DNA of 64,000 nucleotides from Desulfobacterales bacterium (GTDB lineage Bacteria; Desulfobacterota; Desulfobacteria; Desulfobacterales; JAHDSC01): assembly GCA_018432925.1 (NCBI GenBank), contig JAHDSC010000035.1:1-64000 (forward strand). Reading direction: 5' to 3'. Made by a program: the position numbers and the translations under genes. Within the stretch, counting starts at the first letter, position 1; every line of letters begins with the position of its first letter. Below the pieces are notes generated by a model that worked only from the letters and a program-made list of their open reading frames with translations, ran no database searches and was not told where the DNA came from. This document shows positions 29,398 through 36,877 of this stretch, piece after piece.

Positions 29398-30300
29398 TTA
29401 CCGTTTTCTTTTAATCACATATCCGGCAATCGCCCGCAACGGGTCCGATCGGTTATCAAAACCCTCAAGGGCCTGCAATGCATTGTTGACAAGTCTTTCG
29501 GCAAATATTTTGGATTTTTCAATACCCAGTATCGATGGATAGGTGCTTTTCTTGCGGGTTTTATCCGTACCGGCAGCCTTGCCCATAATCGAAGGATTGC
29601 CTTCGACATTGAGGATATCATCGGCCACCTGAAAGGCCAGGCCGATATTTTTCGCATAGATTTCAAGCTGCTCCACCTGTTCGTAGCTTCCATCCGCCAA
29701 AATGGCTCCGGAACATATTGCGGCTTCGATAAGAGCCCCTGTTTTCAGGGAATGCATTGCTTCAAGTTCATTTAACGAAAGACGGGTGCCTTCAAAGGCA
29801 ATATCTCTCATTTGTCCCTCAATTAAACCCTTATATCCGGCGGCGAAAGAAATTTTATGGACCACGCCGAGCCATTTTGAAGCTTGATTTTTGATGCAAC
29901 AACCATCGGCTGATGAAAGGGTCTGAAACGCGAGGGTAAGCAGGGCATCACCGGCGAGAATGGCCGTTGCCTCGTCAAATGCCACGTGACAAGTCGGTTT
30001 GCCTCTTCGCAGATCATCGTCGTCCATTGCGGGAAGATCGTCATGAATCAGAGAATATGTGTGGATCATTTCAAATGCACAGGCAGCGGGCAGTACATCC
30101 GTTGCTCTGCCGCCAACTGCTTCAGCGGCAGCGATGCACAGCACCGGTCTTAATCGTTTTCCGTCTCCCATAAGCGAATATCGCATTGCATTTTCAAGTC
30201 GGCTGGCACCCGGAAAATCTCCGAGTATCTTATCCAGTGCGGAATTGATCTTCTCACGTTTTGAAACCAGATAAGCGTTTAGATTAAACATAATATCCAT
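29398..30300 (-). CDS. ispA: Short-chain trans-prenyl diphosphate synthase (farnesyl/geranylgeranyl)
   Basis: Condenses IPP with allylic diphosphates to make FPP and perhaps GGPP, 300 residues. Both aspartate-rich motifs are present: DDLPAMDDDDLRRGKPT (first DDxxxxD) and DDILNVEG (second DDxxD). KTGALIEAAICSGA is also typical. It lies six bases after the IspH-UbiA gene and upstream of dxs, so three isoprenoid steps are clustered. Product chain length cannot be decided from sequence alone. An ATG three codons downstream is an alternative start. Confidence 0.93.
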   Translation of the reverse strand: MDIMFNLNAYLVSKREKINSALDKILGDFPGASRLENAMRYSLMGDGKRLRPVLCIAAAEAVGGRATDVLPAACAFEMIHTYSLIHDDLPAMDDDDLRRGKPTCHVAFDEATAILAGDALLTLAFQTLSSADGCCIKNQASKWLGVVHKISFAAGYKGLIEGQMRDIAFEGTRLSLNELEAMHSLKTGALIEAAICSGAILADGSYEQVEQLEIYAKNIGLAFQVADDILNVEGNPSIMGKAAGTDKTRKKSTYPSILGIEKSKIFAERLVNNALQALEGFDNRSDPLRAIAGYVIKRKR

Positions 30301-30306
30301 TTCAAG

Positions 30307-32034
30307 CTAAGCCAGACTGTAAACGAACGTGATAATACCCGCCAGGACAAATTGAGTCTCCACCAGGAACTCAAGCCGAATTCCAGGAGGCATATCGCCC
30401 CGTTCATGGAAAGAAAGAATCATAAACAGGAAAATCGGACAGATTGCAAGTGCAAAACCAAGATTTGGAAAGATATGGGAGACTGCCGACAAACATAACA
30501 AAAAAAAACTGATCCCCATGACGAATTTTAAAAGACGTGTTGTCTTTTTTTCACCGAGCAGTGTGGGAATTGTTTCCTTACCGACAATCCGGTCACCCTG
30601 CATGTCGAGAATGTCGAAAAATGACGTTCGCACAAAAACCATGGAAGCGGACCAAAAAAAAACCAATGCAGTGCCCAGGCCGATTTTGCCCGGCACGGAA
30701 ATGGCCGGCAAAACCGAAGTGAGAATTCCCCAAGCCGCGGCGATAAGGATTGTTTTTGAAGCCGGTATATCTCTGATTCTACGATACTTGGTTTTAAAAA
30801 AATGGGTCGGCAGGAGTTCAAAATTATAAGAAAGGCCGGTGGCGATCATTGATAGAAGAAGTAAAAAGGGAATCATCCCCATAAAATAAGCGATAGACAG
30901 ACCTGCTGCGCCGGTAATAATTGAAAGCAGTGCGAGAGAGTCTTTATGTTTCAAATAAAAAGAAGCCTTGTCGGGATCATTATAGCGATCCGCTTTTCTT
31001 GCCGTTAAATGGTTAAATATATGCATGGACTGGACATAAAGTGTGGAAACAAGTAAATTTGGAAGTGAAAATTCAATTCCCTGAAGACCGATACAGGCAT
31101 AGCACAGGCATCCTGCCCCAATGGATAGATAGACATTCGAAAGCAAAAGTGCCCGCTGTATTTTAAAAAGGATTTCCCGCCAACTTTGATCCTTTCGTAA
31201 AAGTAAGGCTTCAAGCGCCCGGTAAACCCTTTTGATTGTCCAGTTCGGAGTGGAAGCACCGGCTGTGATCCCGATACATTTTGCCGCAACCAGCATTCCG
31301 GCATCCAGTTCCGTTTCTCCTTCGATATGATAAGCCGGTTTTCCGCATCGGTTTGCGACCTCTACAAGGCGCTGTGTATTGGCACTATTACGGCCGCCTA
31401 CGACGAGGACCACATCGACCAGGTTTGCCAAGCGTTTGACATCAGCCTGGCGCTTTTCGGTGGAATCACATACGGTATTAAAAACTTCGTAGTGAGGGAA
31501 GTGGGTTTTTGCCCAGGTCTTAACCTGCTCGAAGAAAAGAACATTTTGGGTGGTCTGGGCAACGATGATTGCCTGATCAAATGGAGGGAGGTTTTTTAGT
31601 TCATCGAGGCTGCTGGCGATATACCCGTTTTTGCCTGCGTGGCCTAGCAGGCCGACGACCTCCGAATGATCTTTGTCTCCCACGATAATGGATGTATATC
31701 CTTGCCGGGAGTATTTTCGGATAATGGTCTGCACCTTAAGAACACGCGGGCATGTGGCATCGACAATATTGAAACCGGCTTTTACAAGGTTTTTTTTTAT
31801 TTCCGGAGGAACCCCGTGGGCTCGGATCAGAACGGTGCCTGACCCCTGAGCCGGAATATCTTTCATGGTCGATATTCCTTTTTCCTCCAATACCGTGAGC
31901 ACCTGTGGATTATGAATCAGCGGACCAAGGGTATAGATAGGCCCTTCATAATTATTTGGTGCATCCAAGGCCATCTCGACAGCCCTCCGCACGCCCATAC
32001 AGAAACCCGCGTTTTTTGCGATTATTATTTTCAT
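30307..32034 (-). CDS. ispH: IspH (HMBPP reductase) fused to a UbiA-family prenyltransferase
   Basis: 575 residues. The N-terminal ~280 residues are a complete IspH/LytB, which reduces HMBPP to IPP and DMAPP in the last MEP step. The three 4Fe-4S cysteines are C12 (AGFCMGVRRA), C95 (DATCPRV) and C189 (NTVCDSTEKRQ), and GITAGASTPNW is intact. From about residue 290 follows a polytopic UbiA-type domain (eight or nine TM helices). Its second Asp motif is canonical (DILDMQGDRIVGKETIP, 474-490). Its first is partly degenerate (N341...D349, with the usual middle aspartates replaced). One continuous frame joins them with no stop or internal start. The membrane half may use prenyl diphosphates made by the neighbouring IspA (inference). 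Confidence 0.93.
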   Translation of the reverse strand: MKIIIAKNAGFCMGVRRAVEMALDAPNNYEGPIYTLGPLIHNPQVLTVLEEKGISTMKDIPAQGSGTVLIRAHGVPPEIKKNLVKAGFNIVDATCPRVLKVQTIIRKYSRQGYTSIIVGDKDHSEVVGLLGHAGKNGYIASSLDELKNLPPFDQAIIVAQTTQNVLFFEQVKTWAKTHFPHYEVFNTVCDSTEKRQADVKRLANLVDVVLVVGGRNSANTQRLVEVANRCGKPAYHIEGETELDAGMLVAAKCIGITAGASTPNWTIKRVYRALEALLLRKDQSWREILFKIQRALLLSNVYLSIGAGCLCYACIGLQGIEFSLPNLLVSTLYVQSMHIFNHLTARKADRYNDPDKASFYLKHKDSLALLSIITGAAGLSIAYFMGMIPFLLLLSMIATGLSYNFELLPTHFFKTKYRRIRDIPASKTILIAAAWGILTSVLPAISVPGKIGLGTALVFFWSASMVFVRTSFFDILDMQGDRIVGKETIPTLLGEKKTTRLLKFVMGISFFLLCLSAVSHIFPNLGFALAICPIFLFMILSFHERGDMPPGIRLEFLVETQFVLAGIITFVYSLA

Positions 32035-32076
32035 ATGTTTTCGTAAAACTTTCCGGCAAACGACAGAATGGGAGAA

Positions 32077-32592
32077 TCAAAGTTTTTTTATTTTGATTCG
32101 ATCCCGTCGTTTTCTTTTAGATAACCGCTTGGCAGGACCTTTCTTTTTTGTTGTAGGCATCCACCCCGTTTCATCATCGAAGCCCGTGAGATTTTTATAT
32201 CCGGCCGTCGCCATTTTTTCTTCAAAAACCGGAGATTCTATGATCGCACATCCCTGGCATGCCGCGAAGTGCAAAACCTGACGATCGGAGCTGACGACCA
32301 GGGCCTTTTCCTTTTCTACGACGGTCATTTTCTTTATAACGGTATCGGCAGTTTCTCCGTTGCGGGAAAACCGGATCGAGATTCCTTTGATACGATCTTT
32401 ATTCGGGGAAAAGGCGGGAGCGTTGATTCCGTCAAATACGACGGTAATTTTGTGTTGCTTCATTTTTCTGTAAACGGCAAGCGCGTCAATCAGGGCTTCT
32501 CTTCCCCTCTGTATATCTTCCCGGTCAAGTGCGCTGAATACGGATGATTGACGGATCAGGTTGTAGCCGTCGATGATGATATGGATCGACAT
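32077..32592 (-). CDS. YacP-like NYN-domain nuclease
   Basis: 171-residue protein of the NYN/YacP family, PIN-like RNases. N-terminal IIIDGYNLIR holds the first acidic residue; VVFDGIN, ADTVIKKM and VVSSDRQVLHFAA supply the other conserved aspartates. The tail is strongly basic (KRLSKRKRRDRIKIKKL-like), suggesting RNA binding. YacP (Rae1) cleaves mRNA on ribosomes in Bacillus; function here is unproven. I start at the ATG at 32592; the TTG three codons earlier gives no better ribosome site. Located between parB and the IspH-UbiA gene on the same strand. Confidence 0.87.
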   Translation of the reverse strand: MSIHIIIDGYNLIRQSSVFSALDREDIQRGREALIDALAVYRKMKQHKITVVFDGINAPAFSPNKDRIKGISIRFSRNGETADTVIKKMTVVEKEKALVVSSDRQVLHFAACQGCAIIESPVFEEKMATAGYKNLTGFDDETGWMPTTKKKGPAKRLSKRKRRDRIKIKKL

Positions 32593-32652
32593 CTGAAGCA
32601 AGCAATCGATTTTTATGTGAAACGTTACTACAAATCGTGTTTTGATGGAATG

Positions 32653-33555
32653 CTATATCTTTTTAAGAAGGTCGATCAACCGGTCAAGATCATCATTATT
32701 AAAAAATTCAATTTCGACCTTCCCTCTTTTTCCTCGTCTTTTAATCCGGACTCTCGTGCCGAAGCTGCGGGATAATTCCTCTGCAAGATTCAAAAGATGA
32801 ATCTCTTCCGAGCTTGATGGAGATGCCTTTGGTTTTTTCTTCTCCGCTTTTAATCGCTTGATCAGATTTTCCGCTTCTCTGACGGACAACCCTTTTGTAG
32901 CGATGGCCCGCCATGCCGCGGTTTGTTGAGCTGACGAGTCAGCCCCCAGCAATGCTCTTGCGTGTCCCATGCTTAAAGTTCCATCGACGATGGCCTCTTT
33001 GATGGGCTCGGGCAATTGTCGAAGCCTCAAAAAATTGGCTACGGCAGACCTGCTCTTTCCCACACGTTTTGCCGCGTTGTCCTGAGTAAGATGAAATTCG
33101 GTGATCAGGCGATGGTAAGCTTCTGCCTTTTCCATTGGATTTAAGTCTTCACGCTGTATGTTTTCGACAATGGACATCTCCAGCAGTTCGGCATCTGTTA
33201 TATTTTTTATTATGACCGGAACCCGCTCCAACCCGGCCATTTTAGCTGCCCGCAGTCTTCTCTCTCCCGCAACGAGTTCAAAGCCGCTATTGTATTTTCT
33301 AACTAATAGGGGCTGAATGATTCCCTGCTCCTTGATGGATTGGCTCAACTCCTCAAGCTCGTTTTCGGAAAAGCGCAAACGGGGCTGGTAACGGTTTGGA
33401 AAAATTTGATCGACTGCGCAATGAAAATAGTCGTTTGAGTTCTTTTCGGTCATTTCAAAATCAGGAATAAGGGCATCCAAGCCTCGTCCCAAGGCCAGTT
33501 TTTTCCGTTTTTTTGATGTGGATCCGGGTTCTTTTTTAATTTTTTCTTTCCGCAT
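32653..33555 (-). CDS. parB: Chromosome partitioning protein ParB
   Basis: CTP-dependent clamp that binds parS and directs chromosome segregation with ParA. 300 residues from the ATG at 33555. Motifs: LGRGLDALIP at the N terminus, PNRYQPR, the CTP-binding ELVAGERRLRAAKMAG, then the helix-turn-helix LTQDNAAKRVGKSRSAVANFLRL, and a C-terminal dimerisation region. The open frame has ten extra upstream codons without a ribosome site. It lies 112 bases after parA. Confidence 0.95.
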   Translation of the reverse strand: MRKEKIKKEPGSTSKKRKKLALGRGLDALIPDFEMTEKNSNDYFHCAVDQIFPNRYQPRLRFSENELEELSQSIKEQGIIQPLLVRKYNSGFELVAGERRLRAAKMAGLERVPVIIKNITDAELLEMSIVENIQREDLNPMEKAEAYHRLITEFHLTQDNAAKRVGKSRSAVANFLRLRQLPEPIKEAIVDGTLSMGHARALLGADSSAQQTAAWRAIATKGLSVREAENLIKRLKAEKKKPKASPSSSEEIHLLNLAEELSRSFGTRVRIKRRGKRGKVEIEFFNNDDLDRLIDLLKKI

Positions 33556-33667
33556 TTTGCACACTTCGGTTAGAAATTTTAGCAAGCGTCATCTTCTATG
33601 TTACTTTTTGCCTTTTTGGGGATTCCCGCCGTTACTTCAGCTTATATTCAACAAATCACCAGCCTTG

Positions 33668-34435
33668 TCAATTGATAACGACGTTCATGACTTCCTCGGC
33701 CAGATTCGAATAGCTTTTTGCTCCTACCGAGGTTGCATCATAGAGCAGAATAGGTTTTCCGAAACTCGGCGCTTCACTCAAGCGAACGTTTCGAGGGATC
33801 ATGGTTTTAAATACCAGATCCTTAAAGTATTTTTCAGCATCCTCGGCGACTTGGAAAGAAAGGTTCGTTCTTTTGTCAAACATGGTAAGGAGGATGCCGG
33901 CAATCTTCAAATTCGGGTTCAGGCTGCGTTTGATACGTTTCACTGTTTGTAAAAGTTGCCCGAGCCCTTCAAGTGCATAAAATTCGCATTGAAGAGGAAT
34001 CAATATGAAGTCGGATGCGGTTATTGCATTCACTGTCAGAAGGCTTAAGGATGGTGGACAGTCCAAGATAATGTATTCAAATGAATCTTGCACTTCGGAA
34101 AGAAGGTTTTTTAGGGCTTTTTCTCGATCGGGGTTTGACATCATCTCAACTTCAAATCCGATCAGTTCCAATCGGGAAGGAATGATTTCCAGTTCGTTTA
34201 CCGCGCTGGGCATAATCAGGCTTTTCGCGGGAGATTTTCCAATCAGCCCATGATAAAGAGTCTTATCAACAAGAGTCTTGTCGATACCGATGCCGGTTGT
34301 TGCATTTGCCTGCGGGTCACAGTCCACGAGAAGGGTTTTTCTACTCAACACCGCGAGCGCTGCTGAAAGATTGATTGCCGTCGTTGTTTTACCGACGCCG
34401 CCTTTCTGATTTGCGATACATATCGTATTGGCCAT
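33668..34435 (-). CDS. parA: Chromosome partitioning ATPase ParA (Soj)
   Basis: Deviant Walker A ATPase of the ParA/MinD family, 255 residues, start ATG at 34435 (MANTICIANQKGGVGKTTT). KGGVGKTT, DCDPQANAT and IILDCPPSLSLLTVNA are complete. It works with ParB; in many bacteria the pair lies near the origin and mnmG/rsmG, but those genes are not in this window. The open frame extends 30 codons upstream; that part is not ParA-like. Confidence 0.96.
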   Translation of the reverse strand: MANTICIANQKGGVGKTTTAINLSAALAVLSRKTLLVDCDPQANATTGIGIDKTLVDKTLYHGLIGKSPAKSLIMPSAVNELEIIPSRLELIGFEVEMMSNPDREKALKNLLSEVQDSFEYIILDCPPSLSLLTVNAITASDFILIPLQCEFYALEGLGQLLQTVKRIKRSLNPNLKIAGILLTMFDKRTNLSFQVAEDAEKYFKDLVFKTMIPRNVRLSEAPSFGKPILLYDATSVGAKSYSNLAEEVMNVVIN

Positions 34436-34892
34436 TTTCGGAATGTAGCATAAAACCTGATAATTGAAAAGGGCATAAGAAATTGAAATTTCAAATCGGA
34501 TGTAACCGTTTAGATAACACCTCATCCATTGTAAGGTCGCTTCTTTTTCCTTGACATTTGAATCAATCCTTCTGTATTTTTAAATCAAATAATTTGTTTT
34601 TCCGCAGGTTCTTTAATTTTCCCGGATCGAATTTCAAGCCTTTGTCCTAAGCGATGTCCATTGGATTCCTAACATGGATATCGCATTTTTCCGGTTCATA
34701 AGCGGGTCAATAAGACCGTTTGCGAATGGAAACTGTCTTAATTTCTTTCATCACTCGTAAGTGTCTTAAAAAATTTAACGACAAACTTTTCATAAGCACA
34801 CTCTGCCGTTCGGCATTTGAGACGGGTATTCTGCTCATAAGACACAAACTTATTATTGGTGAATTGACAATCATTACAAAAAGGAGGGCAAA
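34436..34892. other. Divergent region between parA and the ABM gene
   Basis: About 460 bases without a gene. It contains a promoter-like pair (34551-34580), three TCATAAG words (near 34696, 34791, 34837), and AAGTGTCTTA with TAAGACACAA roughly 80 bases apart in inverted orientation. Their meaning is unknown. Confidence 0.4.
34551..34580 (+). promoter_or_regulatory. Candidate sigma-70 promoter for the ABM-domain gene
   Basis: TTGACA at 34551-34556 and TATTTT at 34575-34580 with an 18-base spacer; it would give a leader of about 305 bases before the gene at 34893. Confidence 0.4.
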
Positions 34893-35180
34893 ATGGCGGT
34901 AAAAATTATTATCAAACGGATTGTACCGGTGGATAAGATTTCGATTTTGGCACCCTTGCTCAGACAACTCAGAGCCCTTGCAACCGATCAACGTGGTTAT
35001 ATTTCCGGCGAAACTTTAAAAAACCTGGATGATCCGGGAGAGCACCTTGTCATCAGTACCTGGAATTCGGTCGAGGATTGGAAGAAATGGGAGCATAATA
35101 AAGAGAGGACCGAGATTCAGCACAAGATTGATGCCATTCTCAAGCAAAAAACCGAGTATGGTATCTATGTCCATGATTAA
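34893..35180 (+). CDS. Antibiotic biosynthesis monooxygenase (ABM/YgiN-like) domain protein
   Basis: 95-residue protein with the dimeric ferredoxin-like ABM fold. VKIIIKRIVPVDKI leads into the LLRQLRALATDQRGYISGET helix-strand and VISTWNSVEDWKKW, which closely follow the family pattern. Members include quinol and polyketide monooxygenases and haem-degrading enzymes, but most are of unknown role; no haem or quinone partner gene lies next to it. A strong AAGGAGG precedes the ATG. A 74-bp palindrome lies about 90 bases after the stop. Confidence 0.82.
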   Translation: MAVKIIIKRIVPVDKISILAPLLRQLRALATDQRGYISGETLKNLDDPGEHLVISTWNSVEDWKKWEHNKERTEIQHKIDAILKQKTEYGIYVHD

Positions 35181-35270
35181 AGGGCATTAAATCCTTATGC
35201 CCCATGAAAGACATGAGGCTTGCCGTTTTCGGTAAAATTCCTGATCATTCTTTATTTTTTTGAAGATTCG

Positions 35271-35344
35271 ATGGCTGTACCCCTTTTTGATTTTTTTCGT
35301 CTAACCTGCTATCAGGTTAGATGAATCAAAAGGAGTATAGCCAT
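35271..35344. repeat. 74-bp imperfect palindrome
   Basis: Outer arms read ATGGCTGTAC... and, inverted, ATGGCTATAC..., matching at about 19 of 21 positions plus one indel (35271-35292 against 35324-35344). An inner perfect nine-base stem TCTAACCTG/CAGGTTAGA (35300-35308 and 35313-35321) closes on a CTAT loop. A short T-run follows at 35345. It may end transcription of the ABM gene or be a relic of a hairpin-forming mobile element. Confidence 0.75.
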
Positions 35345-35450
35345 TTTTGTTGAAATGCCGTAGTATTTTCAATGTATCCGGTTTTTTCGGTATTCGAACG
35401 GAAATGGATCTTTTTCTGCGGAATGAAATAGAAATATGGAAGAGAGGCTT

Positions 35451-36860
35451 ATGAAATTTGTTCGGAAATTTTTTGCCATATGTGCCGCTTTTTTTTTCAT
35501 CAGCGGCGTAATTTTTCCACCGGATACACTCGGCATCACGGTGAAAGAAGAAGAGGAGCTGTCTCGCGAGTTCCTAAAAGTGGTTTTGAGGAATTTTAAA
35601 CTGATTGAAGATTCGCTTACAACCAGTTATGTCAATAAAATCGGGGCGAAAATCGTCTCCGTGCTGCCTTCCCAGCCATTTGCGTATCAATTTTATATCG
35701 TCGATGAATATGTTTACAATGCCTTTGCCACACCGGCAGGCCATATATTTATAAATCGAGGGCTGCTTGAGGCAATGGAGAACGAGGAGGAGCTTGCAGG
35801 GATACTTTCTCATGAAATCGCACACGTTTTGTGCCGTCATATTTCTCAAAAAATAGAGAGATCAAAAAAAATTGCTATTGCTACGCTTGCGGGCTTGGCG
35901 GCCGGTATATTTCTCGGGGCTGCGGCAGGGTCTGGAGCAGCCAGCGCGGTTACCGTAGGGTCAATGGCAGCCGGCCAATCCGCTGAACTCGCTTACAGCC
36001 GGGAAGACGAAATGCAGGCTGACCAGATCGGACTAAGATACCTGGCAAAGGCCGGATACGAGGGGACCGGATTACTGACAATACTTAAGAAAATCAGAGG
36101 GCAAGAATGGTTTGGCTCCGATCAGATTCCTCACTACGTGAAAACGCATCCTGCGATAGAAGATCGAATTGCATACATAGACAGCTGGATTGAAGCCAAT
36201 CTGAAAGAGGCTGATAAAAACCGCCGTGTTCCGTCTTATGATTTTGACAGGTTCCATACCCGACTTATTTCAAATTACGGGGAAAAGGAGGTGGCTATTG
36301 GTCGTTTTAAGGCGGAAGTAAATGGGTCTCCTTCCGATCAAATGGCGAACTATGGTTACGGATTGGCATTGGCCAGAATGGGTAATCGCAAGGATGCGGT
36401 CTTTTATCTTAAAACCGCGTTGGAAAAGAATGCATTTGATTATTATTTGTTGACGGATCTTGGTAGAATTTATTTTCTCGACGGTCGATACCGGGAGGCC
36501 ACCAGGACTCTTGAAAATGCTATCAGCGTTGTTCCAAACAATCTGGACGGCCTTTTTTACCTGGGCCGCAGTCAGATGGGACTTGGAAAATTTGCCGAAG
36601 CCGAATCGACGTTTGAGTCACTATTAACGATAAACGGTCGATACGCCCCGGCATTTTACTTCCTTGGGGAAGCCTGCGGGAGGCAAGGCAAGATGGCAGA
36701 TGCTCATTTTTATCTCGGAATTTATTACAAAAACAAGGGGGAATGGAAAACCGCCGCTTTTCACCTGAACCGGGCCCTGCGGGACATGAAAGACCCGGAA
36801 AAGGAACTCAGGATAAAGGAAATATTAAAAGAAATTCACAAGGAGTCTCCGAAAAGTTGA
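35451..36860 (+). CDS. M48-family zinc metalloprotease with TPR repeats (BepA-like)
   Basis: 470-residue exported protease. An N-terminal signal peptide (about 1-25) is followed by a peptidase domain with LSHEIAHVLCRH (HExxH near residues 121-125) and the downstream glutamate region SREDEMQADQIGLRYL. A Gly/Ala-rich hydrophobic segment (GLAAGIFLGAAAGSG) lies between. From about residue 280 to the end there are several TPR-like repeats. BepA-type proteins watch over outer-membrane protein assembly in the periplasm. The ATG at 35451 is preferred over 35436 because GAGAGG precedes it and the signal peptide starts there. Confidence 0.9.
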   Translation: MKFVRKFFAICAAFFFISGVIFPPDTLGITVKEEEELSREFLKVVLRNFKLIEDSLTTSYVNKIGAKIVSVLPSQPFAYQFYIVDEYVYNAFATPAGHIFINRGLLEAMENEEELAGILSHEIAHVLCRHISQKIERSKKIAIATLAGLAAGIFLGAAAGSGAASAVTVGSMAAGQSAELAYSREDEMQADQIGLRYLAKAGYEGTGLLTILKKIRGQEWFGSDQIPHYVKTHPAIEDRIAYIDSWIEANLKEADKNRRVPSYDFDRFHTRLISNYGEKEVAIGRFKAEVNGSPSDQMANYGYGLALARMGNRKDAVFYLKTALEKNAFDYYLLTDLGRIYFLDGRYREATRTLENAISVVPNNLDGLFYLGRSQMGLGKFAEAESTFESLLTINGRYAPAFYFLGEACGRQGKMADAHFYLGIYYKNKGEWKTAAFHLNRALRDMKDPEKELRIKEILKEIHKESPKS

Positions 36861-36877
36861 TGGGAAGCGTAAAGGTT

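Noticed and set aside
33936-33962. Resemblance of parA coding sequence to the 38-bp repeat core
   Set aside because: The match is short and falls within a conserved coding segment, so chance is likelier.
27281-35000. parS site near parAB
   Set aside because: I looked for the TGTTTCACGTGAAACA-type palindrome and found none that is convincing.
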